Shown here: positions 37,682-49,446 of the stretch, piece by piece
Position numbering within the stretch: position 1 is the first letter of the stretch
How the letters are laid out: every line of letters begins with the position of its first letter
Origin: Alisma plantago-aquatica
Lineage: Eukaryota > Streptophyta > Magnoliopsida > Alismatales > Alismataceae
Length of the DNA stretch: 64,000 nt
NCBI GenBank assembly: GCA_963693085.1
Contig: OY856411.1
Coordinates: forward strand, 65,158,001 to 65,222,000
Direction of reading: 5' to 3'
Notes under the pieces: model-generated
Seen by the model: the letters and a program-made list of their open reading frames with translations, nothing else
Told to the model about the DNA's origin: nothing
The model's database searches: none
Position numbers and translations under genes: made by a program

Positions 37682-40600
37682 ATGAAACTCCTAAGCTGGA
37701 ACTGCCAGGGTCTGGGTCGCCCGACAGCGGTACAAGCCCTTCGAGAGTTATGTCGGAGGGAGAGACCCAACATAGTTTTCATTATGGAAACTATGCTAGA
37801 TGATAAATCTCTAGAAAGGATTAAGAGAAGTTGTGGTTTTGTTGATGGTATCTGTCTGTCGAGCTCCGGGAGGGCAGGAGGGCTGGAATTATGGTGGCGG
37901 GAGGTAGAGGTGGAGGTTACCGGCTTTTCTGCGAGACATGTGGAATGCAAGGTGTTGGACAATTCTGTTGGTTATGAGTGGCACGCATGTGGTATCTATG
38001 GCTGGTCGGCGCAGGCTGAAAAATACAGGACTTGGGATTTGATGCGACAGATCCGAGGTAGGTATGGTGATCCGATGGTCTTTTTCGGAGATTTGAATGA
38101 GATAATCAGCAATGAAGAAAAGAGGGGTGGCCCGATGAAACCAGACAGGCTCATGAAGCCGTTTCGGGATGTGATAGATGACTGTGCTCTTCTCGATATG
38201 GGGTATTCTGGCAATACGTTCACTTGGAGGAGGGGACTGTCTATAGAGACGCTTGTGGAGGAAAGACTGGATAGGTTTCTGGTGAGTGAAGGATGGAGGG
38301 AAAAATATTTGGGCAGTTGTGTCCATCATCTACCGTTCTAACAATTTGATCATGCACCTATCATCCTTTCGGCTTTTGTTGGGGAGGAAAGATAGCGAAA
38401 GAGACAATCCAGATTTTTCTTTGAACCTATGTGGTTGTCAAAGGAAAGTTGTGTGACTAGAGTGACAAATTCATGGGAGGCATACAGTGATATGGATCTC
38501 AAAGACAAATTAAAGGGTGTTAGTGAAAACCTGGCTACATGGGCTGACGTCAAGTTTGGTGATATAAAAAAGAAGATCAAAAATACTGAGAAAAAACTAG
38601 GTGAGGAACAGAGGAAATGGCCGGATGGTAGTGTGTTACAACGGTGTGATGAGCTATCCAGAGAGTTGGAAAAATTGCACAGGGAAAATGAAGCTTTCTG
38701 GTGTGCTAGAGCCCGAATAAAGGAGCTGAAGGAAGGAGACAGTAATACCACATATTTTCACCATAAAGCGTCACAAAGGCAGAAGAAAAACACTATTATC
38801 GGGCTTAAAGACTCCCATGGGATATGGAAAACAAAAGATAAAGATATCTTGGGTATCATTGAAGACTTCTATCAAGACCTCTTCACATCAACCAACCCGA
38901 TGGAAATGGAGGCTGCGGTGGCAGGTATAAAAACCATGGTGAGCAATACTATAGCTGATATGTTGGAAAAGGATATCTCAGATGAAGAAGTGAAGAAGGC
39001 TTTTCCAAATGCATCCTAATAAAGCACCCGGACTGGATGGTTTGAAACCCATGTTTTATCAGAAATTTTGGCAGGTGGTGGGTAAGGATATCTCAAATTA
39101 CATCAAGGGGTGGTGGAATGGTGTTTATTCATGCAAGGAGTACAATGATACCTTAGTAGTGCTGATCCCGAAGATTAAAAAACCAAGGGTTGTTGCTGAT
39201 TTTAGGCCTATTAGCCTGTGTAATGTCATTTACAAAATTTCTACTAAGGTGCTCACAAATCGTCTCAAGCCATTCATGGATAGTATTATATCTGAAAATC
39301 AAAGTGCCTTCATACCGGGAAGATTGATCACGGACAATGCCTTAATTGCTTATGAATGTTTTCATGCTATGAAAAGAGGGAGGGGAGGAAAGAAAGGACA
39401 CATTGCCTTAAAGCTTGACATGATGAAGGCCTATGATAGAATTGAATGGAAGTTTCTGAAAATAGTGATGGAAAAATTTGGGTTTGGAAGACGATGGTGT
39501 GATAGAGTGTTGGACTGCGTTTCTTCGGTCTCTCACACGTTCACGGCCAACGGGGAAAGATCAAACACCTTCCAGCCTTTGCGGGGACTTCGCCAGGGTG
39601 ACCCACTCTCTCCCTACCTTTTTATTCTATGTGTGGATGCTTTCTCTACACTTTTGAACCTCATGGCATCTACGAATACCATTCATGGTATGAGTGTGTG
39701 CCGTGGGGCCCCCCGGATCTCACATCTATTTTTTGCAGACGACAATATTCTTTTTGCTAGAGGGACAATGAATGAATGCCTGAAAATAGCTGAAATAATC
39801 AGCCAGTATGAACAGGCATCAGGTCAAAAGGTCAACCTCACCAAGTCCGAAATTACATTTAGCAAGAAGATACCTAGAAGCAACAAAGACGAGTTGCATG
39901 ATCTGATGGGAGTCAAAGGGGTGGAAAAACAAGCATCTTATTTGGGGCTACCTGCTGCTATAGGGAGGTCGAAAAAAAAGTTTTCGAATATATTATTGGC
40001 AGAGTGGGAAACAAACTACAAGGATGGAAGGAACGTCTATAATCCAAGCCGGGAAAGGAGGTGCTTATCAAGGCTGTTGTGCAGGCTATTCCTACATATG
40101 TCATGAGTGTGTTCCAACTACCAGCGGGGATTATTGAGGAGATCAATTCTATGGTGGCCAGATTTTGGTAGGGGGCGAAAGCGGGGGAAAGGAAGATCTC
40201 GTGGTTATGTTGGGAGGGGCTGTGCAAACCTAAAAGGGAAGGCGGAATGGGCTTCAGAGACATGAAGACTTTTAACCAAGCACTGCTGGCACGTCAACTT
40301 TGGAGATTGTTCACCAAACCAGACATCCTGGCGGCTAGAGTTTTGAAGGCTATGTACTTTCCAAATGGCAATGTTCTGCAAGCTCGACTGGGTCTGATTC
40401 CAAGATACACGTGGCGAAGTCTATGGGGCGCAAAATCTCTTCTACTCCATGGTGTTATGTGTAGGATTGGAAACGGATGGGACATTGACATATGGGAGGA
40501 TAGGTGGCTGCATGGTGACGAGGGGGGCCTTACAAGATACAAATCGAGGGAAGCAACTATCATGAGCAAGGTTAGTGAGTTGATGGTGGAGGGACGGAGA

Positions 40601-41824
40601 GAATGGAACGTTGATAGACTCCTGGATATTTTTCCTAGGAATGTTGCTGCATTGATTATGGAGATTCCACTTCCTATTACTGAGCAGGAAGATGATATTT
40701 TCTGGTGGCCAAATCCAAAAGGAAACTTCACTGTCCGTTCGGCTTACTGGTTAGGCAAGTTGGGAGGCGCAACCTTGAGGGAAAGGAATAGGGTGGTACC
40801 ACATGACCTGTGGAGACTAATATGGGGAAGGAGGTGGCCTCCAAAACTATCACATTTCTTATGGCGCATTGCTACGGGGAGCCTAGCAACACGTAGCAGG
40901 CTTAGAGACAGACATGTTACGGATGATGGGGTTTGTCCAATCTGCGCACAACAGGAGGAGACTATCCAACACATGTTGTGTTACTGCTCGGGGGCGGACA
41001 TAGTGATGAGAGAGAGCTAGTTGCAACCCATGCAACACCTAGGAAGCATGCCAAACCTACACGATGATCTCTTGGAGCTTCTTAGGAATAGCACGGAGGA
41101 AGAAAAGGACGAGATAGTGGTGGTTTGGTGGACCATATGGACGTGCCGAAATAATAAGATCTTCCAAGACGAGGCCCCTTTCCCAAGACCTTTATTGCAG
41201 TCCTACCGAGCTATGATAGCGGACTATCGGTGCTACAATTGAGGAGTGGGTGACGGACAGCGAGAGAGCGATAACATGGGATGGAGGACCGAGTAGGCGG
41301 GCGGTGGAGCTGCTGCAAGGACGCTGCTGGCAGACGGGCGGACGGGTAGCTGTGTCTTCATACACGTAGACACAGCGGTGAAGTCAGACGGGCTGTGTGC
41401 TACGGGAGGAGTTGTACGTGGTATGGAGGGCTCCTTCATGGGTGCAACACTAAAGTGCACAAGAGATGATTGGTCATCGAACACTGCGGAGGCTATGGCT
41501 GCTAGAGAAGGAATTCTTCTTGCTCGTGATACGGTGCCACCTGAGAATCATATTTACCTTTTCTCGGATTCTCTGAATGTGATAAGCGCCTTGAAGGACG
41601 TGGACAAGCACTCCGGTTACCTTGGCTTGTTGGTTGCGGATATTTGTAGTGTAGCTTCGATTTTCCTTTCTTGTAGTTTCATTCATGTAAAACGGGCACA
41701 AAACTCTTTGGCTTATTTCATTGCACAAGATGCTCTTAATTATGGCGAGCATACCTCTAGATGGGCTACAATGCCTGTTCTGTGGAGGGAAGCAGCCGAG
41801 AATAATGTATTCCTTGTTCCTTGA
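37682..41824 (+). pseudogene. L1 LINE ORF2 (endonuclease, reverse transcriptase, RNase H), broken
   Basis: Begins MKLLSWNCQGLG at 37682, the usual start of plant L1 ORF2. The apurinic-type endonuclease shows the Asn of SWNCQG, IMETML and GDLNEI. The reverse transcriptase (about 39009-40106) has NKAPGLDG, FRPISLCN, LRQGDPLSPYLF and the catalytic FADD. A zf-RVT domain follows (about 40800-41010, PKLSHFLWR ... CPIC). Then comes a plant-type RNase H (41354-41800) with FIHVDTA, AEAMAAREG and FSDSLN. Breaks: in-frame stops at 38339, 38393, 40040, 40169, 41018, 41240 and 41294, and frame changes near 39004 and 40005. The enzyme nicks target DNA and copies the LINE RNA into it. Confidence 0.93.
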
Positions 41825-41871
41825 TGGTGCATGAATGAAAGTTTCCGACTTCAAAAAAAAAGTGTGTAACA

Positions 41872-43163
41872 AATACAGAAAGTACATAGGTAATGAGGTG
41901 AAAGAAAATTGATATCTATGTGCATAGGTAATAGGAGAAAGAAAATTGATATCCATAATTAATGGTATAATCCACGAGATATCAAATATTGTTATAATTA
42001 AATGTATAACAAATATAGCAAGTACATTAGTTCTATGTGTGTATCTCTTACTTGTGCAAATGGTATATGCTGGTTATTTTCTATTATATGTGTAATGCAT
42101 GCTAGTAAAGATAAAGTCAAATAAAATATAATAATTTCTAAGTAGTACAAGGTGTCACGATAAATTTGTTAATAGTTTTTGACAAAATAAGTGTACTGTT
42201 TTGGATTTCTATACATCAATAATTCTTTGTTAAAATAATGTATATTATCATGTGTCATTATTAAAGAACCCTTAAAATTATACTTCTATTCACAAGTTAT
42301 ACAAATATTATTTCTCTAAATTAGAAATATGATTTCATCTTAATGTCAAGGATAATGAATTTTGATATTTTCTTAGTTTCCAATGCAACATAGAAATAAT
42401 TGTCTTTAGAACTTAGTAAACAATAAATTATCATAAGATCTATTACTTTATTAGGTAAAAATTATGATTAAGTTTAACACCATCATAAGTATCTTTATTT
42501 AACTTTAAACTACTAGAGTATTGGATTTCTTGATTTATATATAATAATAGTAATTGCCACATGGCACTACTTATATATTCATTTCTTAACTTTATGTTAC
42601 TTTCTAGTTACTTGCTTGTCAAACTCATCATGTAGGAAATTATTTGCATGATCTGAAAAACTAAATAATAATCCACACAATCAAAATTGAATATTAAATT
42701 TATGTTGTTTTTCCAATATGAAGAATTAATATAAAGGAATAATTGGTCTTATTAAAAGAAATTTAATCTTTTCAATGCCAATGTCATCATTTCAAACTCT
42801 TCTTACATATAAAAATATCATAAACGTATGTAGAATGTTATAATATACATAATACTATGCAATATTAGATATACACAGAAGGTTATTTTGATCGGATCTA
42901 TATTAAATACTCCACAAAGTGATGAGCTACGTCTCCAACCTAATTTTTTATTTATGTAAGACTCATCTATTTTTCTCACTAGATCCAAATAAATAGGTTC
43001 ATATCATATCTTTGAGACATGTTCACACTCCATTTGTCTCATGCTGATTATTAAAATTCTATTTACATCTGATTTGAAATAAAAATAATATCGATCATAT
43101 ATAAATACATAACGTTATTTTTACAAGTGCCCCCCCTTCATCAGGGGGCTGGCTCTGCCACTG
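41872..43163. mobile_element. hAT copy 1, right part
   Basis: Matches 44285-45571 of copy 2 with few differences and ends in CTGGCTCTGCCACTG, the terminal inverted repeat. AT-rich, with no coding potential. Confidence 0.85.
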
Positions 43164-43658
43164 CATTTAACGACCAATTTCCGTGGAGAAACTAGTAAAA
43201 CTAGTAGATCAAACGAACACTTCTATGATCAGAACACAATTGGTAAACTTAAATACAAAAAGAAAACACTGATGGAATCAATCCCGAAAACTCTGATCAT
43301 AATAACAAAACAAATAGATACTACTTAGAAATGTGCAAACAGTAATCCACACCAGTCGCAGGTCCGCGTTTGGCTGTGGCTGGTACAACCATTCCACCAG
43401 TACTTCCCGCCTTGACATTCTGGTACGGACAATTTCCGTGTTTCTTCTTTCCAACGGTACAACCATTCCACCAGCACTTCCCACCATGACATTCTTGTGC
43501 GGACGACATCCATGTTTCTTCTTTCCACTGATACAGCCATTCCACCATCACTTCCCGCCTTGGCATTCTGGTGCAGACGACTTCCACGTTTCTTCTTCCA
43601 CGAGCCATCTCTTCACAGCTTCTGGTTGTTTTCTTTCTCAGTACATGTGTTGCACCCC
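43164..43658. other. Spacer inside the hAT composite
   Basis: About 0.5 kb that matches neither hAT copy nor the copia leader. It holds a three-unit tandem repeat (listed separately) and may be DNA carried along between the two hAT copies. Confidence 0.6.
43378..43605 (-). repeat. Three 75-bp tandem repeats with protein-like content
   Basis: Three units start with (G/A)(G/T)TACA(A/G)CCATTCCACC at about 43381, 43457 and 43530, and each ends with a TTTCTTCTTCC-like run. On the minus strand the unit reads in overlapping frames as a Trp/Cys-rich peptide of about 25 residues (for example MPRREVMVEWLYQWKEE or GGKCWWNGC). Frames up to 129 codons cross all units (43321-43710, which runs into hAT copy 2). 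I do not recognise the source. It may be a captured exon fragment. Confidence 0.55.
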
Positions 43659-45571
43659 CGGTGGTGGCGGGAGGGGGGGGGGCAAGCTGGGGCACGTGCT
43701 CCCCCTCCAATTTTGAAATTTTTTGAACATATATACATATTATGTGTATTTACATGGCATCAAAGTTAATATTTATTTTTATGTGTTATCTCCTTCACAC
43801 ACTGATTAACTTAAATTTATAAATATATAAACTCTCTTCCATAAATAATGTCATTAATAATACTATTTTTAGTAAAGAATCATAAATAAAAATACATCAA
43901 AATAGGATAATTTCATAAAAATCAGTGATATTTCTTTACTTTACAAATATATCTCAAATTTCCATACTAAACGAATTGTTCTTTATTAAATATATTAACT
44001 AATGTATCAAAAACACATACATAAATGTCAACTTATTAACTATTATTTTACACTTATTTGTATAATGATAATATAAAAAATAAATACCTATAATTAATAG
44101 TATACTTTATTAAATGTCAAATATTTTTATATAATATATAAATATTTAAATATATAACAAACATAGCAAGTATGTAGTTGTATGGATAATGATGAAACAA
44201 AAATAGATATTTGTTATCAATTATATACTTTATAAAATATTGAATAATTTAAATAATATATAAACAATTAAGTGTGTAATAAATACAGAAAGTACATAGG
44301 TAATGAGGTGAAAGAAAATTGATATCTATGTGCATAGGTAATAGAGAGAAAGAAAATCGATATCCATAATTAATGGTATAATCCACGAGATATCAAATAT
44401 TGTTATAATTAAATGTATAACAAATGTAGCAAGTACATTAGTTCTATGTGTGTATCTCTTACTTGTGCAAATGGTGTATACTGGTTATTTTCTATTATAT
44501 GTGTAATGCATGCTAGTAAAGATAAAGTCAAATAAAATATAATAATTTCTAAGTAGTACATGGTGTCACGATAAATTTGTTAATATTTTTTGACAAAATA
44601 AGTGTATTCTTTCGGATTTCTATACATCAATAATTCTTTGTTAAAATAATGTATTATCATGTGCCATTATGAAAGAACTAAAATTATACTTCTATTCACA
44701 AGTTATACAAATATTATTTCTCTAAATCAGAAATATGATTTCATCTTAATGTCAAGGATAATGAATTTTGATATTTTCTTAGTTTCCAATGCAACATAGA
44801 AATAATTGTCTTTAGAACTTAGTAAACAATAAATTATCATAAGATCTATTACTTTATTAGGTAAAAATTATGATTAAGTTTAACACCATCATAAGTATCT
44901 TTATTTAACTTTAAACTACTAGAGTATTGGATTTCTTGATTTATATATAATAATAGTAATTGCCATATGGTACTAATTATATATTCATTTCTTAACTTTA
45001 TGTTACTTTCTAGTTACTTGCTTGTCAAACTCATCATGTAGGAAATTATTTGCATGATCTGAAAAACTAAATAATAATCCACACAATCAAAATTGAATAT
45101 TAAATTTATGTTGTTTTTCCAATATGAAGAATTAATATAAAGGAATAGTTGGTCTTATTAAAAGAAATTAATTCTTTTCAATGCCAATGTCATCATTTCA
45201 AACTCTTCTTACATATAAAAATATCATAAACGTATGTAGAATGTTATAATATACATAATACTATGCAATATTAGATATACACAGAAGGTTATTTTGATCG
45301 GATCTATATTAAATACTCCACAAAGTGATGAGCTACGTCTCCAACCTAATTTTTTATTTATGTAAGACTCATCTATTTTTCTCACTAGATCCAAATAAAT
45401 AGGTCCATATCATGTCTTTGAGACATGTTCACACTCCATTTGTCTCATGGTGATTATTGAAATTCTATTTACATCTGATTTGAAACAAAAATAATATCAA
45501 TCTTATATAAATACATAACGTTATTTTTACAAGTGCCCCCCCCCTTCATCAGGGGGCTGGCTCCGCCACTG
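43659..45571. mobile_element. hAT copy 2, non-autonomous, uninterrupted
   Basis: About 1.9 kb, nearly identical to copy 1 without the L1. The left end is slightly altered (CGGTGGTGGCGGG instead of CAGTGGCGGTGGG). The right end CTGGCTCCGCCACTG is intact. G-rich and C-rich runs lie just inside both ends, as in other plant hAT repeats. No transposase frame. Confidence 0.85.
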
Positions 45572-45780
45572 ACCCTAGCTGGTCCATGACTTAGAGGAAA
45601 TCAAGATCTTACTCACTAGAAGGTTGCGCGCTGCAATGTTCTGAATTAATGGTGAGGGCTATCAATTTGATCAAAATAGTGGGAGAAAATTAAAGGCCTA
45701 ATTAAATATCATCATATTTTATTCAAATCAAATCAAAAGGAGTTTTGACAAAATTCAAATGTTTTCTCTTGTAGAATCAA

Positions 45781-48700
45781 ATGGCAAAGAAATCATCGTT
45801 GAAATTAGATAATTTAATTGAGATAAATTCCATAACTGGTTAAGGACTATGAGAAGTGTTCTGCATATTCCTAAGATACCAGAGCTTGTAGAATCCTCTC
45901 TATGTACACCTAAGGTGTTGTTTGAATGCAAACGGACACAGGGAGATCCAATTAGACCCAATGTGCTCAATATGATTGGGCATATAGAATGTCTAGAGAA
46001 ACTGGGATTTCCTTTGGGTCAAGAGTTGGCCACAGATATGATTTTGCAATCGGTGCCTAAATCATATAGCATGCTTATCAAGTATTAATACTTGTGTAAC
46101 ATGGCTAAATTGTTGTTAGATTTGCTTGACCTTTTGGCACATGTTGAAGCACAAATGAAGACGGATAGTTCCATGATAGTGATCACTGGAATGGAGTCCA
46201 AGGACACATGCAAGGTAGAGAAGCGTTCTCCCTCCAAGGTGAAGTCCATGTCTTTTGCACTCAAAATATGGAGAGGATTAAGGGAATCAAGGAAGATGAA
46301 GCAAGAGATAGATATATCTACTTTCAATGTATATGTAATTGAAATTCTCTTTACTACTTCATCATCATGGGTACTTGATACCGGATGTGGATCGCACATG
46401 AGTTCAAATGTGAAAGATCTAAAAAGAAGTAGGTCTTTAGCGAAAGGCCAGGTTGAACTACATGTTTCTAATGGAGAAAGAGTTGCTGCTAGTGCAGTAG
46501 GAACCTATGAGTTATCTCTACCAATTGGGTTGATAATAGAGTTATAGGGCTTCTATTACGTACCTTCCATTAATAAGAATATCATTTCTCTATCTTGTTT
46601 GGACAAGGATGGATTTGAATTTCTTATTAAGAATAGAAAATGTTCCATTTCTAAAGATGGGATCTTTTATAGCAGTGCCCTGATGTCTTATGGTCTATAT
46701 TTGATAGATCTATAGACAAGTGTATACACCATAAACACCAAAAGACAAAAACTCAATGACTCAAACAAAACATACCTTTGGCATTGTCGTCTAGGGCACA
46801 TAAATGAGAATCTCATATCTAGACTCCATAAAGATGGATATCTAGAATATTTTGATTTTGAATCTTTAGAGACATGTGAATCTTGTTTATTGGGCAAGAT
46901 GACCAAGGATCCCTTTTTTGGAAAAGGTGAGAGAGCTAGTGATCTATTAGGGCTCATACATACTGAGGTATGTGGGCCTTTTAGAACAAATGCTAGAGGT
47001 AGGTATTAATACTTCATTACTTTTACTGATGACTTCAGTAGGTATGGATATTTTGATTGATGAAACATAAATAAAAAACCCTTGAAAGGTTCAAGGATTT
47101 CATGATAGAAGTACAGAAATAACTTGGCAAAAGTATTAAGGCACTTTGATCTGATTGGGGGTGGAGAATACTTAAGTCAAGAGTTTGAGGACCTTTTGAG
47201 AGTCTATGGTATTGTATCACAATGGACTCCACGTGGAACACCACATCATAATGGTGTGTCAGAAAGAAGGAATCACACATTACTAGATATGGTGCAATCT
47301 ATGATGAGTTTTTCCGAACTTCCAACTTCCTTCTGGGGACATGCTCTAACAATTGCCGCGTTTACACTTAATCGAGTACCATCTAAATCGGTTCAAAAGA
47401 CACCATATGAGATATGGTACAGGAAGCGTCCCGATGTGTCTTTTATGAAGTTTTGGGGATGTGAAACTTATGTCAAGAAAACGTTTCCTGAAAAGCTTGG
47501 ACCCAAATCCGATAAGTGTTATTTTGATGGATATCCCAAAGAAATAAGGGGATACTACTTATACCACCCAATTGACAACAAAGTGTTTGTTTCCAGGAAT
47601 GTTGTATTTTAGAAAAGAAATTTATTTCCAAAGGAAGCAGTGGGAGGAAAGTGGAACTCGAAGAGGTTCGAGACCAACGAGAAAAAATTGAACCAATAGT
47701 TGAACAAGAGGAACAAAGAGAATCACAAACTGTTGTGGAATCTCAAATTCCTCAAGTAACACATGAACCTCATAGATCTAGTAGGACACGCCTTGAGCCT
47801 GAAAGATTTGGGAATCTTGTGACTCAAGAAGGTGGTGAGTTGGTCATAGATGATGAGCCAACAACCTATCTAGAAGCTATGTAGGGACCATATTCTGAGA
47901 AATGGCTTGAGGCCATGAGATCTGAGATGGAATCCATGTAAACCAATAAGGTATGGACCTTGGTGGATCCACCTGAAGGGCTAAAACCCATAGGGTGCAA
48001 GTGGGTCTTCAAGAAGAAGATCGGCATGGATGGCAATGTGTAAACTTCTAAAGGCATATTGGTTGTAAAGGGATTCAAACAAGTTTTTAGGTGTTGACTA
48101 TGACGAAACCTTTTCTCCAGTTGCCATGATTAAGTCCATCTGGATCATGCTTTCTATTGCAGCCTACTATGACTATGAGATTTGGCAGATGGATGTTAAA
48201 ACCACATTTCTTAATGGGAATGTTGTTGAGGATGTATAAATGACACAACCTGAAGGTTTTATAAATCTAAAGGATGCAAATAAAGTCTCTAAGCTACAAA
48301 GTTCAATCTATTGAAGCAAACATCTCAAAGCTAGAATCTTTGATTTGATGAAGTAGTCAAAGTGTTTGGCTTTACTCAAAATGAAGATGAGCCTTGTGTG
48401 TACAAGAAGGTTAGTGGGAGCATGACTACATTCCTCATATTATATGTAGATGACATAATGTTGATGGGAATTGACATCCCTACTTTACAAATGGTACAGA
48501 CATGGCTTGGAAATACATTATCAATGAAAGACTTAGGAGAAACATCATATATGTTTGGAATCAAGATCTATAGAGATAGACTTAGAAGGCTTCTAGACTA
48601 AGTCAAAGCACATACATTGACAAATTTTTGAAGAGGTTTAGCATGGAGAACTCAAAGAGAGGAAGCAAACCCATGAGTCATCGAGTTCCCATCTCTAGAG

Positions 48701-49368
48701 CTCAATGTCTCAAATCTTGTAAAGATAGGGAACACATGAATGGGATTCCATATGAATCAGTAATTGGATCCATCATGTACGCAATGTTGTGCACACATCC
48801 CGATGTCTCATATGCACTCATCATGATGAGAAGATGCCAGTCAGACCCCAGAGATGCTCACTAGACAGCCGTGAAGAATATCCTCAAGTACTTGAGAAGG
48901 ACTAAGGATCAGTTCATCATTTATGATGTTGAGGAAGAGTTGGTGGCAAAGGTTTACACTGATGCAACCTTCCAAACTGATAAAGATGATTATAGATCAC
49001 AATCAGGATTTGTGTTTTGCCTCAACAACAGAGTTGTGAGTTGGAAGAGTTCCAAGCAAGAGGTAGTTGTAGATTCTACGGTAGAGGCTGAGTATATTGT
49101 TGCATCCCATGCGGCAAAGGAGACTATGTGGATCAAGAAGTTCATCTCTGAACATGGGGTGGCTCCTAGCGTCTATGATGTAGTTGATCTTTATTGTGAC
49201 AACAATGGAGCTATTGTACAAGCTAAAGAATCTAGATCACATCAGCGGTCCAAGCACATACAATGACGCTTCCATCTCATATGAGATATCGTACAACGAG
49301 GAGGAGTGAAGATTTACAGAGTACCAACTGAAGACAATATTGTTGATCCCTTGACTAAGGCACTTTAA
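45781..49368 (+). pseudogene. gag-pol polyprotein of copia element 2, heavily decayed
   Basis: From ATG 45781 (MAKKSSLKL) to the stop at 49366-49368. It is homologous to 22254-26156 throughout. Gag is shortened, and the CCHC knuckle present in element 1 is not visible. Protease keeps WVLDTGCGSH. The integrase zone has WHCRLGH...CESCLLGK, HTEVCGP, DDFSRYGY and GGEYLSQEF, with stops and a frame change around 47058-47150. Reverse transcriptase has IWQMDVKTTFLNG and LYVDD (about 48450). RNase H has VYTDATF, VEAEYI and YCDNNGAI. Many in-frame stops occur (for example 46086, 46545, 46713, 47007), with frame changes near 47620, 48110, 48320 and 48610. More damaged than element 1. Confidence 0.92.
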
Positions 49369-49428
49369 CAACAGAAGCATGATGGTCATGCTAGATCACA
49401 AGGACTGAGGTTCATGGGTGATTGGCTC

Positions 49429-49446
49429 TAAGTGTAAGTGGGAGTC
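49429..49446 (+). promoter_or_regulatory. Polypurine tract of copia element 2
   Basis: TAAGTGTAAGTGGGAGTC lies directly before the 3' LTR, close to the AAGTGGGAG form usual in copia elements. Confidence 0.8.

Larger units (their letters stand above)
35768..41859 (+). mobile_element. L1-type LINE, near full length, inside hAT copy 1
   Basis: Flanked by the 12-bp duplication AAGTGTGTAACA (35756-35767 and 41860-41871). The uninterrupted counterpart in hAT copy 2 (about 44270-44283) shows the empty site. It carries ORF1 and ORF2 and ends in a short poly(A) run (41853-41860). At 6.1 kb it has the length of a complete plant L1. GC content is clearly higher than that of the hAT DNA around it. Both ORFs are broken. 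Confidence 0.93.
35149..45571. mobile_element. Composite hAT insertion (two hAT copies plus spacer)
   Basis: The left end CAGTGGCGG (35149) and the right end CCGCCACTG (ending 45571) are inverted repeats of the plant hAT type. The flanks are ACCATAGC (35141-35148) and ACCCTAGC (45572-45579), an 8-bp target duplication with one mismatch. Inside lie hAT copy 1 (35149-43163, itself split by the L1 LINE), a 0.5 kb spacer with tandem repeats (43164-43658) and hAT copy 2 (43659-45571). The inner flanks (CATTTAAC after copy 1, CACCCCCG-like before copy 2) do not match each other or the outer flanks. The whole therefore appears to have inserted as one unit. No transposase is encoded. Confidence 0.75.
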
